From contig NC_065897.1 in the NCBI RefSeq assembly GCF_905147045.1, positions 5,161,001 through 5,225,000 on the forward strand: a DNA stretch of 64,000 nt. The letters run 5' to 3'. Each line of letters opens with the position of its first letter. Within the stretch, counting starts at the first letter, position 1. The stretch comes from Nymphalis io. Taxonomy: Eukaryota > Arthropoda > Insecta > Lepidoptera > Nymphalidae. Below the pieces are notes generated by a model. It did no database searches, had not been told where the DNA came from, and worked only from the letters and a program-made list of their open reading frames with translations. Below, piece after piece: positions 12,463 to 25,129 of the stretch. Made by a program: the position numbers and the translations under genes.

Positions 12463-13671
12463 TTAATTCAAATAGGCTTATAAGGGAACTTTTTAATTGC
12501 TATGTTACAGTATTGAATTAAACGTAAAGCTACCACCGGTGACCTTTTAGTTTACCTGACCGATGGGCTGAAGTAGTTGAGTCCAAGAGGCCACCTCTCG
12601 GATTTAACTACAACAAATTAAGAATTTAGTCTGAACATAAAAAAAGCCATTGATTGGGTATGTCATAAAGCGCATAATTTTATATGTATATATTATATTG
12701 GTTTAGTCTCAATAAATTACTTCTAAATAACAAAAATCTTAATGTATTAAATTCGTTCCTCCAAACGTAACTTGCATTAAAACTCACGTATTTTTAAATG
12801 CATAAGACAAAGATTTCTTGATTTACCTTACATAATAAACCTCATAATAGTAAGTTGACGAATAGACTCAGTCCTGTGGTATTAGCGGTAAAAATATTAA
12901 AATGTTAAATTATGAGGATATGGCACGCCTGGTACACTATAGTTATTTTCACACAATGATGTTTTTGCATATTACTTTGGTATAATGCAGCCGGTATAAA
13001 TACGATTTTTGACTTGCAGAAGAGGGCTATTTACGCAATTTATAAGCTGAACTCTAAAGCTTAACTAAGAAATTTAAGAAAATAAAAGTATTGGCTGTAG
13101 CTTTGATTTTTTGTTATGTACGTTCGTAAAAACATTCAACTCAATTTACATATTGAATTGAATTTTAGAGAAATTGTGATGTGCACGCATTTATACAAGA
13201 AACTAATATAAATTTGTCTTAACTATCTTCGACCGATTGTATCAGTTCCTAGTGCCAGAATATATTTAAAAAAAAAGAAAAGTGCGTCATCGCCTGTCAT
13301 AGAAGAAGAATATCACATAAATGAAATGATCAGTAATAAACTCTTGAAACGTCGAGAATCGTTTAAGCATGCACTCGAGACAAACATTAAAACTACTCTT
13401 ATCATCAACAAACAAATCTCGTCCTAAGCCCTTCACAAGCTTCCAACAAAGGTCCATGCATTAAGATACTCGAATTATGAGACAAAAAGCAGTCGGCTTA
13501 TCTTAGTCGAACATTCGCCCCCATATGAAGCGAGGCTTTAAATTTTTTCATCTCCCGGGAGTTATTATTGAATGAGGGATGATTCAGCTTAACATACATA
13601 AAACGGTAAACATTGTTTTAAAATAATAATAAAAAGGTTTAAAATAATTAATAATTTCAACAGATTTTGTA
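12463..13671. other. AT-rich non-coding block
   Basis: Nothing recognised. A CpG-containing stretch around 13360-13560 has no identifiable signal. Confidence 0.5.
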
Positions 13672-13684
13672 AATATTTTGAATA

Positions 13685-13989
13685 CCGTAACAGCCTGTGA
13701 ATGTCCCACTGCTGGGCTAAAGGCCTCCTCTCCTCTTTTTGAGGAAAAGGTTTGGAGCTTATTCCACCACGCTGCTCCAATGCGGGTTGGTAGAATTCAC
13801 ATGTGGCAGAATTTCAGTGAAATTAGACACATGCAGGTTTCCTCACGATGTTTTCCTTCACCGTAAAGCACGAGATGAATTATAATCACAAATTAAGCAC
13901 ATGAAAATTCAGAGGTGCTTGCCCGGGTTTGAACCCACGATCATCGGTTAAGATTCACGCGTTCTTACCACTGGGCCATCTCGGCTATT
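13685..13989 (-). mobile_element. Family A SINE, full length with target-site duplication
   Basis: Best copy of the family. Sense head: agccgagatggcccagtggt (A box) and gtgggttcaaacccgggc (B box). Sense tail: cccagcagtgggacattcac then aggctgtta. It is flanked by the perfect 13-bp repeat aatattttgaata (13672-13684 and 13990-14002), so it is a true retroposon insertion. Confidence 0.95.
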
Positions 13990-14002
13990 AATATTTTGAA
14001 TA

Positions 14003-14560
14003 TGCTAATTAAAATAAGGTGTCAAATTGCAATTGCAAATTGCGAGGTAAAATAAAATTAAAGTTGTATGTGAACGAGTATATAGAGATATAGAGTATAT
14101 AGAGTAATACAGAAATCGCGTTTAAGTTTATAGTGTTCTACAAGTGTTCACCGAAAATTTGACAAGGAGAAGTTGATTAAGCCGTTCATATATAATATGT
14201 AATTTATGGTACCTATAATAAAGCTAAGATAGACTCGAACATTTGAATATGAACCGAAAGTACAAATCCTTGCAAGCGATACTAAATAATTATCTATTAT
14301 CGTACTTATTGTAGGTATTTACATTATATACTTGTAATTTTAGTATGTATTGATAATATAGTTTATTTATTGATATATAATGTGTGTATTTAAGATTTAT
14401 TTATTTCTTGTTTTAGTTATAGATTAATATTATTATTCCTTACACCGTTGGTTCCCTGGAAGAGATCGCTATGGAGCGGTAAGGTCCATGTTTTGTATTT
14501 TTTTTTCTATTGGTGGTGTACAATAACGTATAAAGTAAACTTGTCATATGATTAATTCGT
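14003..14560. other. AT-rich non-coding block
   Basis: Contains a short tatagag-type simple repeat at 14080-14105; nothing else recognised. Confidence 0.5.
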
Positions 14561-14652
14561 ATTCCACATGTATATCCGTTAACCCGCATTGGAGCAGCGT
14601 GGCGAATAAACTCTAAGCCTTTTCTTTAAAAGGAAAGGAAGCCTTTGTCTAA
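14561..14652 (+). mobile_element. Family A SINE, internal fragment
   Basis: attccacatgtatatccgtt, cgcattggagcagcgtggcg and a decayed aaaaggaaaggaagcct stretch match the 3' half of the family. Confidence 0.65.
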
Positions 14653-15365
14653 AACAATAATAATTTGGTGGTGAATTACTGGTGTTTTTATCTTATTTTA
14701 TGAAACATAAAAAAATACTCGCGCATTAAATCTAATTAATGAGAATAATAAAAATTATGCGATGAATATTTCTCCAATCTCGTTTCCAACGATGCATAAA
14801 ACAGCTATGAAAATGCGAGGTCGCAACTCACGGTCTTTGCACGTTTTCCGGTGTAACAGGTCAAAGACGATGTTAAGTAATATTTTACAATTCTACAATA
14901 TAAGTAAGTATATAATAACAATCTAGTGGCTATTCTATATGCAATTAAACATAATCCAAAAATAACAATTACTTTATAAAAAACAAAGAAAAATAATTAT
15001 ATTATATATGTTGATGGAAAATATTAGGGTTATTTTTAAAACAAAAATATTTTTTCATTTTATTTTCCATTACATTAAAAAACAAATTAAATATAAGATA
15101 TTTTGATCTTGTAATTTTTTCTTGTATTAAGTTGTAGATTTTACATCTAACCACTAGACCAATAAGACAGTCACATCTTATTATAGTAAAAACATAGTAG
15201 AAGAAAACAGTGCCCCTTATAAAGAACAAAGTGAAAGCCATATTCTTTGATAGAATTCCATCTTTTTAATAATGGTATTATTTGTACAATATGTTACCGA
15301 TTGAATACTGTTTGATACCAAAGCTGATAGACGGCGTTAATTACACTATCGTTATGAGCATTTTT
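14653..15365. other. AT-rich non-coding block
   Basis: No gene or repeat recognised. The open frame 15002-15241 on the minus strand has no motif. Confidence 0.5.
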
Positions 15366-15455
15366 TTATGTTATAGGCAGACGGACGAGAATATGGGCCA
15401 CCTGATGGGAAGTGGTCACCACTGCTCATAGACATTGGCGAGGTAAGAAATAATA
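15366..15455 (-). mobile_element. Family D repeat, 3' part only
   Basis: Tail-end segment (gggccacctgatgggaagtg, gctcatagacattggcg) immediately preceding a full copy in the same orientation. Confidence 0.8.
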
Positions 15456-15472
15456 CCCATTCCTTTATTTAT

Positions 15473-15755
15473 CTAGAATAGGAAGGTGGACGAGCATATG
15501 GGCCACCTGATGGTAAGTGGTCACCAACGCTCATAGACATTGGCATTGTAAGAAAAGTTAACCATCGCTTACATCACCAATGCGCCACCAACCTTGGGAA
15601 CTAAGATGTTATGTCCCTTTTGCCTGTAATTACACTGGATCACTCACCCTTCAAACCGGAACACAACAATACCAAGTACTGCTGTTTTGCGGTAGAATAT
15701 CTGATGAGTGGGTGGTACCTACCCAGACGAGTTTGTACAAAGCTCTACCACCAGG
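15473..15755 (-). mobile_element. Family D repeat, full length
   Basis: Whole minus-orientation copy from tagaataggaaggtggacga to the 5' end tctaccaccag. The open frames at 15580-15810 run over it and are not genes. Confidence 0.9.
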
Positions 15756-18561
15756 TAGTACTTACATTCATTTGTACTGTCGTTCATATTATATAATTCT
15801 ATTTCTCTAGAATAATATTATTATTACAAGTAACATCGTGTATATAATTACATAATTTTTATATGTTCAATAATAATGACTAATTTAACTGAGGGTACTT
15901 ATATATTTTAAGTATGTATGTATTATTATTATTTATGTACTGCCTCTACTATTAAATTATCGATATTTTAGGTATAATTAGATGAAATTAGCCACAATAC
16001 AAAGTTTATCAGGTTCAATTGAGTACAATGAATATTATTACCAATTTAAAAAGAGCTACGCTCTAAAGCGTTATATTTACAAAGCTGTACCAGCTTATAT
16101 CGGTAGTTGTCTTAATTCACATATAATTAGGAATCAACTACTCAGATTTTCCTCTCTATTATTACAAAACCTTAATTCGGGCCAAATTTGAAGTTTCTAG
16201 TTCACCGCAAATTACCCTGTATGTTATTTCGTATGATAAATTTTTTAGCGTGAAAAATACATTTGAAGAAAGATATGAAACAAAATAATAGAATATAACA
16301 TTAAAAAACTTTGGATTAATTTTAATAACAAAGTGATCCAACAAATTATGGAAATATTATTAATTTAGTTTTATGTAAGAATTTTCAAAACACCGTAGTA
16401 AATAGCTATGAAAATCCCGTAGGTAAAACGCTGTCTTCGTTTGTACGTTCCCCCATCAACGTAATTGCTCTCTATAAATATATAATATCTGGAAAGCCCT
16501 TAAGTATTGATTTCTATCCACGTTCCCATAATTTGGCTTTTAGAAACCGTCCGTCTTAAAATAGAGGGGAATTATTAAGTAGCGGTAGAGTGAAGTCTAA
16601 TGGGGAAAGACTTATTTTATAAAAAATCTTTATTTTTAATATTGCGGAACATTATTTTAATAAGAATGAGAGTTTATGCCTTTTTTTGTTTTATGATAAC
16701 TAAAAAAATTTCAAAAGGGAAATTTAATAATTTTAACTTTTTTGTATCAAAAAAGAAAAAAAAAATAGAATAAGTATAGTGTATTTTATGAAAAAAAAAA
16801 TGCTTGAGCATAATTTGAGGGAAACGGGGATAGTTTGTCGCGTGATTCAAAATAACGGACCTAAAAATATGAGAATAAGTTTCAGTTATAAAATTATTAT
16901 AATATATTTTTAATAATAATATAAATTTAATTTGAGTAACAAGATCTATGCAACCTGTTCTACTATCTTAACAAGTGCACTGGAGGCTATAACTTAACAT
17001 AGAAAGCTGAAACTTAGCTGGCTAGATTATTATACCATGGCGTTGGTGTTTGTAACTTCTCACATAATTTCTTAGACGTAATTCAAAATTATGCGCAAAA
17101 GTTTTGCAAAACGGTTAACAAAAATTTACTAAATTGTAAATGTCAATTTTGAACATGTTCAAATAGTCGCCAAAACTGCCAAAGCGCTGTTTATTAAATG
17201 TAATTAAATATACTCTTTTCAATAAGGCAGTTCTAAGTAAGAATACTTGTATCGTTTCGCTCTAAGCCCTAAATAGAGATTTGGTGGTACCATATATTTG
17301 TAGGTAGTATTTATTGATATAAAATAATATTTTTATTTTAACGATGCACCACTTAAAGCCGTCAAATCTTCTTATTAAAAATCAGTGTGTTATTTCGTTT
17401 TCCTGATTGTTTTTTTAATATTACGTTTTAATTATAATCATAAAATTAATATACAAACATGATTAGTTACTTTTCTAATTCGTTTACACAACTGATCCTA
17501 ACAATACAATAATGTAAAGTTCTATATTCGTAATAAGGACCAAATTAATACTAATATCGTGCTCATAATATTTACCCACATTTGCTATACCCTGTGTACA
17601 AAAAAAAAAAACAATAAACTGTGTAGTTTATTGTTTTCAAATAATTTTAATTAAGCTATAATTTCCTAAATATGTTTTTATTCAATACTCAAGAATTTAA
17701 CCTATTGACTATGAACAATGTCACATCAAAAAATGACTTAATTTATATATATTTTTTAAAGTTGACGGCATTGATTTAATTTTAAAAACCTGGAGTCCGA
17801 AGCTATTATGTAATGTCTGGCAAACTAACGAACATTAATATTACACGAACTTAATATTTTATTTAGTTGAATAATAAGGAAAAATATTAAAAAAAAATTG
17901 ATAAAAATTGTATTTGTTTATTTTTCTAAAATATTGTGTTTATGTCTAAAACACTTTTATAGTTGCTTAGATACAATATGCTGCAATGTATAACATCGAA
18001 CGTGATAAATTTATTTAATTAGGCGTACCGCTTGCCCCACCTGTTATCCTGGTTCGGTCGCAAATCACAAGGACTTAATAATCGGAGACGACGTATACCT
18101 ATAATTTCTCCTTACTGTTTGTTAGAAAGCTTGTTAAGAGAACTGGGGCTGGTTAGCGGTGTAAATTCTGCCAACGGACCCAAATATTGTGCCCTCTAAA
18201 TAAGCGTATATAATTAATAACTAATTAATGTTCCAACGGCTGAGTACTCCCTTTGTTTAATATGATTCGATTTTAATGACTCGTGCGTATCATGTTTCAT
18301 TATAGTTCCAAAAATACTTAAAGCCATTGTATTGTACGTGGCTGATAAGCATTGTAAGTGGGGCCTAGCCCTGTATATAATTAATTTATTTATTGATATA
18401 CCAACAACGAGTATCCTGGTCCGGTATAATCTTAACATAACTTAAGGCAACCAAAATACTTTTCATTGTTTCTATATTGATAACTAAAATAAAGGTTACT
18501 AATATTGGCCCTTTTAGCACGAGGGCACAACACAAAACAATTATAAAGAAAATTATGCATA
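15756..18561. other. AT-rich non-coding block
   Basis: No gene. A small perfect hairpin (acaataaact / agtttattgt, 17611-17634) follows an A-run. Less AT-rich stretches near 18025-18200 have no recognisable feature. Confidence 0.5.
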
Positions 18562-18825
18562 CTATCCTGTTATATGTCTCCCGGCAAGGAAATGACTCCA
18601 TTGAGTCGTCTTGTTGGAAGGACGCCCATGCGATGGACCGACCAAATAAAAACAACTGTTGGCGGTCCTTTGCATGAATGCACCAGGCTCACCACTTATG
18701 ACACACAGGGACTTATGGCGAAGGCTCGTGAGGCGAATAACATCTGCGCCGAATAATTCATAATACTTCATGGCGACCACGACTGCTCTGACAAGAGTGT
18801 CACGACGAAGAAGAAGAAGAATCTA
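18562..18825 (+). mobile_element. Fragment of a second RTE-like LINE 3' end
   Basis: The plus frame 18574-18756 reads GRTPMRWTDQIKTTVGG and AKAREANNICAE. After a stop it continues HDCSDKSVTRRRRR and ends in a (gaa)n simple repeat (about 18808-18822). The RWTDQIK motif and the simple-repeat tail resemble the 3' ends of RTE-type elements, but the sequence differs clearly from the other RTE family here. Family level is uncertain. Confidence 0.5.
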
Positions 18826-19678
18826 TCTATATTACTATCTATATTACAGTTAATAATTATACGTACATATGTATATACAGCATAACGTTTATCTTCGGTC
18901 AATTTAAATAACAAACATTAATTCAAGTCCATTAAATAACCCACCTTCAGCTGGCTACCTATTCACTACCTACAATATTAAATGAGCTATTTAGGTCTGT
19001 CTAGCTAGAAAGACCTTCGTTTTATTTTCATTCACACACCACAGAACCAAGCAATCGATCATTACAAAAATATACAAAATAAACCATTAACTTGATTCAT
19101 AATAAATCTAATGAACAGTTTGTTATCTTTAAGCTAACTTATTTATTTCTCGAATAAAGCACATGTAATACAAATATAATATGCTTAAGAGTATAAAAAA
19201 TAGTTTATTTTTTTGTTATAGAAATCCCATAATGAAAGTCAAAGGATAGGAGTTACAGGCTTGAAGTCGAACACAAAAAATGTATGAAGAATTTGTGATA
19301 GTAAACGCTTATTCACTGGCCATATAAACTTAAGCACAGTCAAATAAATTAGCCCGCGCTATTGTATGAGCTTACTCGTTGGCAGACTTATTTACCTGTA
19401 TTCTGATACTTGGCCGGAACGGAAATCTTATGTTCTAGACTATATCTTATACTTCATTTGCAGGACTATACGAAGTCTAGACCAGTTTTTATAAGGCAAT
19501 ATCTGAAGCAATTTGTATTCTCAAGTACTCATCGGTCACGATACAAATAGCCATCGTTTTTACGCAATATGACAATCTATACACTGCTAGTTAATGTAAC
19601 AGTGTAAAACAATATAGTATGCTTCGAAATATACTTCAAAAATATATTCATAATTTCAATATTATTGTAACGGCCTGT
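18826..19678. other. AT-rich non-coding block
   Basis: Nothing recognised. Confidence 0.5.
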
Positions 19679-19795
19679 CTCTTAATTAAGCAATGTTGTC
19701 AAATATCTTCTTCTTTCGAATGACAAATCAATAAAGACAGAAAGAGCGAAATCTATGTTAATCAACAACAGCCGCTAAGCAACATATATACATTA
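19679..19795. mobile_element. Family F MITE-like element, copy 2
   Basis: Interior gtcttctt-type segment and ataaagacagaaagagcgaa, with the better end at aacagccgctaagcaaca. The left terminal repeat is decayed. Confidence 0.6.
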
Positions 19796-20361
19796 GGCCG
19801 TAAGTATCTAAGGTATATTTAGGTAAATTTTTAGGTCACAATCACGAAGGCTAATGATTATAGAATATATATACAACTTAATTTATATTTTTTATGACAT
19901 ATATGTAGATTATAGTAACGAAAAAAACGAAAAAAAAAAACCCAAAAAATATTATTCAACTTCTAATGTTAAAAATGTTAAGCCAAAACAACTTAGAATG
20001 ATGAAAAAATACTTCCATTAAAAATATAATTCATCGTAAGCCGCATTTATCCCGTGAGATGAGGACAACCAGACATCGCAGTCAAGTTCTCGGCAAAATT
20101 TAATCCTGGATAAAGAGTATCGTCCCATGGTAGCCAGTGTCCCGGTTTTATTCCCCGGATAAAATACACGAGTGGCCACGTGGGTACTTTGGCCGGGATT
20201 CGTTAAGAAATATTCTCTTAACATGCTAGGTTATTTTTAGCTTGCTGGGACTTTTCAGATTATTTTGTAACTTATATGTCGCGTAAAAACTTAAAGGAAA
20301 ATACATTGTTATCAAAAAATTAAACGCAAAACATTTTTATTTAAACCATACGTTAAAGTAA
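19796..20361. other. Non-coding block with a GC-richer patch
   Basis: Bases 20036-20205 are GC-richer and stay open on the minus strand (68 codons, 20018-20224), but no protein motif is recognisable. It could be an old repeat or exon remnant. Confidence 0.4.
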
Positions 20362-20415
20362 CGGTAGCCGAGATGGCCCAGTGGTAAGAACGCGTAAATC
20401 TTAACCGATGATCGT
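20362..20415 (+). mobile_element. Family A SINE, head fragment
   Basis: tRNA-like head only: gtagccgagatggcccagtg, gcgtaaatcttaaccgatga. It is cut off at the B box. Confidence 0.75.
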
Positions 20416-20608
20416 GGTATTACTCGTTTTCTTCAAATAAAATAATTTTACGAATAATATTAATATTAATTTGGATTAATGGTGAAAACTCTTTTAGGTA
20501 TTTAAAATAGGTGTTTAAAAGTCAGGAGAGAAATTTTGACTTTCATATAGTCTTGATACAGAGTTTTAAAATAAATAATTTTTATTTCATTGAAGCTACC
20601 GTTACTTA

Positions 20609-20912
20609 TACGTTACAGCCTGTGAACCCACTACTGAACTAAAAGCCTCCTCTCCTTTTTTGAGGAGAAACTTTGGAGCTTATTCCACCATGCTGCTCCG
20701 GGGTTGCGGATTGGTGGAATACACATGTGGCAGAATATCAGTGAAATTAGACACATGTAGGTTTCCTCGCCATGTTTTCGTTCACCATATGGCACGAGAT
20801 GAATTATAATAACAAATTAAGCACGCGAAAATACAGTGGTGCTTGCCCGGGTTTGAACCCACGATCACTGGTTAAGATTCACGCGTTCTTACCACTGGGC
20901 CATCTCGGCTAC
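20609..20912 (-). mobile_element. Family A SINE, full length
   Basis: Minus-orientation copy from gttacagcctgtgaaccc to ggccatctcggct, with A and B boxes intact (gcccgggtttgaaccca on the plus strand). It faces the head fragment at 20362. Confidence 0.9.
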
Positions 20913-21407
20913 ATAAATAAATATGGAATAAAATGAATACATGGCGCGCCAATAGATATTTCACAAAAAAAGCCCCCATCCGTAGCTTAGTTTGTGTAAG
21001 TAAAGAGAAATATAATATTAAAGCGCTTAGTACATTAATGTACGTAGCGGATACATAACGGGTCGATTGAAAGTCGATTACGTAGTTACCCCATACTATT
21101 TTATAATAATATTAAGTTTATCGGTTATAATTAGTTTGAGCGCTACTCTTTAGACCAACTATATAAGACGTATCAAATGTTCGCTACATTAATTTTTACG
21201 ACATTTATTTTTAGACTATTACAAGAAAAGTGTGTAGCGGTATTATATCTATTTATATTAAATACCCCTTATATCTGAAACGATGATCACAGGTATAAAC
21301 TAGGACACACATCTCTTAATGTTTATTGATTTTATTTAAAAAGGCATGATTTATACCTTCATCGTATCGCCAACTAAATAAAACTTTTCATCCTGTAAAT
21401 CTGCCAC
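20913..21407. other. AT-rich non-coding block
   Basis: Nothing recognised. Confidence 0.5.
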
Positions 21408-21603
21408 TGCTGAGTAATTGTCCTCTCGTAAAAAGAATAACGCTACACGTTACTACGTTGTTCCTTAGTGGATCAAACATATGCCAGAATTTCAAGATGC
21501 TTTTACAAGCTTCCTGATTCACTTAAACACATACTTTAAGCGTTCAGCACGAGATTAATTAATTATTAAAATGGCGTTTGCCCGGATTTGAACCCACGAT
21601 TTT
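21408..21603 (-). mobile_element. Family A SINE, decayed
   Basis: ctgccactgctgag, atgccagaatttcaagatgc, cagcacgagatta and tgcccggatttgaacccacg keep the order of the family with deletions. Confidence 0.7.
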
Positions 21604-22308
21604 TAATTAACTACTCTTATTCTGTTAATTCGATGTCAAAAATTAAAAAAAACACCAACCCAGCCAAAAATAATACCTCGAAATTTCTTCTAGTATTTAA
21701 TAAGTAGCAAAAAAATTAGTAATGTATTTTGTTTAAGTTAAGATGGAATAAAGAACTTTACACACATACATGAACCCGGAGAACATTACACTCCACTTTT
21801 GGGTAATCGTGTAATAAACAAAACAGAACGTATTGTACGAATTTGTTTAATCCTAATCATATATTTACCTAACAATCGAACTTTCCAATACCTGTCCGTA
21901 AATTCAACAAACTTCGATACCAGAAATGTAATTTGATCCCAACATGTTCGGATATCTGGCCAAACAAATATTGCCCCATACGATTTTAATCGCAACTCAA
22001 AGGGCTGAAGTTCTTGAACGCTGGAGTAATTAAAACTTTAGTCTTTTACATGTAAATATTTTATATCGGTTTGATGGAGGTTATTCCACAACACTACATT
22101 TGCATTGGTGTTCATTAAAACGTATAGATTAATTAGTTCTTTGATAACAAACTATAATCTAGCAATAATTTTCTTTCGATTTCTTTATACATATTTATAA
22201 GTTCTTTTTCTCGAATTGTTAACAACATAAGTTATTCATAAATCAAAAATCTATGTCTGAGTCATTAAATTTCCTTTAGAATTAATAATATTTTGGTCTT
22301 TTATTGTA
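21604..22308. other. AT-rich non-coding block
   Basis: Only a possible tiny family A trace (ggttattccacaacactac, 22080) is visible. Confidence 0.45.
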
Positions 22309-22370
22309 AGAAGCCCATCTGGGTAGGTACCACTCACTCATCAGATATTCTACTACTAAACAGCAATACA
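22309..22370 (+). mobile_element. Family D repeat, 5' fragment
   Basis: aagcccatctgggtaggtac and cactcatcagatattctact match the family's 5' part; the rest is missing. Confidence 0.7.
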
Positions 22371-23865
22371 ATCCCAATGTTCTTAGACGATGTTGATCAC
22401 AAACCATCATGTACGTTATTTGCCAGTTTTGCTGACCTAATAAATTTTAAATAATAAAAATATCACCATCAATGATTATTGATCAAGTATCAAAACTTAA
22501 TTGCAGCTTGACTATGAATACGCAATTCAAAATAAGCTAGATGTTTGTACTCATAATAAAACGGTACAATACGATATAATAATTCTGTATAACTAAATTC
22601 AAAGTTATTCTCATAGAAAAAGCTAACTTAACATTTATTATAGCGGTAAATTCAAGAAACATTATTTACACAAAGCTTGGTGGACGTTAAAGACCATTTT
22701 CAAAAGACGGTGAACTGAGTTACAATGAATTTATTCCTCAGTCGGACCATAAATGCCTTGGTTAGTTCCAAAACAACTGTTGCAGTACTAACTACTTACT
22801 TAACTTTTTAATAATTTCACATCAATTTATTAAAATATAAGATGAAAAACATCTTTAAAAATTCTAAATACTGATTTGTCTAGGGCTGTATTTGTTAAAT
22901 AGCTTTGAATCCTTGATTGATGTATAGTAATTACAAAAGTTAAAAAAAAAAGTAATTTGTAATTTTAATTTAAATCAATTTGTGGAAATTTTATAATAGA
23001 ACAATATTTTTATTTAGAACTTTTTTCTATTAGAACTATTATAATAGAAAGAAAGTTGTATAACAATTAATAAAAGTCTACACCGACTTTATGTATATTA
23101 TTATATATTTTGTTGATTTGTGGAGAGGATTCTGTTTATTGCTACGGAACCCTAAATACTACTCTTAGATCTCACTTTTTTCACCTAAGATTTTCTGTAA
23201 GAGATTGCTTGTAGCAATAAGAAGCCGTCTTTTCACGTCTTCTGTATTTTTCAAGTCTTATTTTATTCTATTTTCATTTGTTTGTTGTGTGCAAGAAAAA
23301 CTTTTTATGAAGGTATTCATTTAACTTCATATTTATAACTGCTACTGCAGTTGATTAAAATGTTTCAATACAGCATGAGCATTACATTTGGTTAAATTTT
23401 GTTTTTAATCATTTAGGTATTTAAAAATATTATGAGGAAATCTGCATTTGATTTGTATAATCACGAATTGTACAAACATTTTGCACACAAGCGTACTTTA
23501 ACAATTTTTTAAAATTGAACAACTGAGGCATTTTGAAATATTTATTTATTTCTTTGAGTAGATTCAGAAATATATATTGTATATTCATTAAGCTTATGCA
23601 TTTGTTTGTCTTCGACAAAAGCGTAGGGTACAATGAGCTTCTGTATTAAATATTCGGCTAGCATAGCGATTATTTCGGCTTGCTCAGGTATATAAGCTAA
23701 GTTAGCTGTGATGTAACGAATCGATGGCTTTTTTGCTTCATAAATTCCTGGTCGTCTTACATGGTGGTAAGAAGCCATGACAAAATGGTTGGTCATAACG
23801 GGATATCGTTAAAAACGACGATAAAATAAGTATTTAACGAGTTATTTCGTATGTTAACATAAAAT
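22371..23865. other. AT-rich non-coding block with one odd open frame
   Basis: An 84-codon minus-strand frame (23542-23796) has a balanced amino-acid composition but no motif I recognise; it is likely chance. Nothing else. Confidence 0.4.
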
Positions 23866-23876
23866 ACAACAATATT

Positions 23877-23975
23877 GCGGTGACCGACTGGATGCGGAAG
23901 GCGGAGGATCGGGAGCTTTGGCGCACCTTGGGAGAGGCCTATGTCCAGCAGTGGATTACGAAAGGCTGTTGATTG
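23877..23975 (+). mobile_element. Very short RTE 3'-end insertion
   Basis: Only 99 bp. It encodes the last about 30 residues of the same RTE family (WMRKAEDRELWR, GEAYVQQW, stop at 23970-23972). It is flanked by a perfect 11-bp direct repeat, acaacaatatt (23866-23876 and 23976-23986). This is an extreme 5' truncation of a real insertion rather than a decay remnant. Confidence 0.9.
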
Positions 23976-24240
23976 ACAACAATATTTGCTGTATAAAATA
24001 TAAATATATAATTATTTACTTTCAATAAATTAATTAATGTATATTGTGTACATAATATGCTCTTTAGGAAAATTCTAATTTAATTTTGCCAATACCACCC
24101 GTAGAATAAAATATAGCGAAACAAGATAATTACATTATCAACGTCATACGTCATATTATATTATTAAAGAAACCAGTCCCATAAGCATATCGATAGTCCA
24201 AATGAAAATCTGATATTAACGAACATGAACAATATCTGAA

Positions 24241-24417
24241 CTGATTTCAGTGATGGCGGCTGTTCTCAATGGACAATAGCCAACTGCATAGGAAATATTA
24301 CAGTGTTCAAGTGGATCTTATTTTATTGACCCGACCTGGGGATTGACTCAAAGACGGATCGCTGGATCAATCACGGCGATCATTCTCGATAGGGATTTTT
24401 CCGAGGCAGGAAAGTGT
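24241..24417 (-). mobile_element. Family B SINE, decayed, abutting the palindrome
   Basis: tattttattgacccgacctg, gggattgactcaaagac and tttttccgaggcaggaaagt resemble family B in the minus orientation, with rearranged order. It ends exactly where the palindrome's left arm begins. Confidence 0.4.
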
Positions 24418-25129
24418 AAGGTAATCAAAAGCATACGTAAATAGCAAAGGATGTATTCAAATGTACATAAAGTATTATACCTAAAGCATTTGGTGAACAT
24501 ATTCCTTGTTGTTTAACTTTTGCTTTGCCTCTTTTTCTTCGTTAAAAATTCTCCGTGTCATACATAGGTTGGAATGTCTGAATACGTCAAAGTTCTCACA
24601 AAATCACTTGTTTGACAAAGTATGTGGGTTTATTGCTCTATCTTGTATGTTTTCTTGAAATGCATTCTTTGTCCGTTTTCAAGATGAACGACAGTTGGAT
24701 CTCTCTCGTAATTTGAGATTCTACAATACTCCATAGAGAATTCAACCATTAAGGGTCTGTCGGATATATATGTGGTGGCTCTTTTTTGGCACCATGTAAT
24801 TGCAGGTATTTAATTCACATACAAACATTGTTTTTATATGCTGATACTTAGGCACTGATTTTACCCGAAGTCGGGTAAAATCAGTGACTAAGTATGTAAT
24901 GCTATATTTTTAAATGAATTGTGTTATATTTTAATTACGAGGTAATATAAAATAGGTTATTACTATTCTTTGATAACGTACCCTTAAAAACTTTACTGAC
25001 ATTAATTAATTATTAATAATTATCTTTTATTCTTTTAAGTGAAAAAGTTACGCCTTGAAAATCGAGTTTCTTAATATTTTGTCTCGTCGTTTTCATTAAA
25101 GGCTTGTTATCTTACATTAACCTCGATCG
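24418..25129 (+). repeat. Left arm of giant palindrome (712 bp)
   Basis: Base-by-base comparison with the reverse complement of 25251-25962 gives 707 matches of 712 and no indels. The differing left-arm positions are 24756, 24852, 24950, 25054 and 25062. There is no open frame of useful length and no similarity to the SINE, LINE or MITE families in the window. The outer edge abuts a decayed family B SINE. A 52-bp hairpin sits inside the arm at 24844-24895. Confidence 0.97.

Noticed and set aside
13685..13989. tRNA gene suggested by A and B boxes in the family A copies
   Set aside because: The boxes are the promoter head of a repeated SINE; no cloverleaf with acceptor stem is formed and the sequence runs straight into the SINE body.
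15580..15810. Recurring short proteins containing CNYTGSLTLQTGTQQYQVLLF-like sequence over several loci
   Set aside because: They arise from one reading frame of family D copies (also at 34898, 50950, 60483); conservation reflects the repeat, not a protein.
22076..22125. Possible family A trace (ggttattccacaacactaca)
   Set aside because: Too short and diverged to separate from chance.
23542..23796. 84-codon minus-strand open frame with protein-like composition
   Set aside because: Not recognised, no splice or start context that stands out, and the downstream part is AT-rich; too weak to call a gene.
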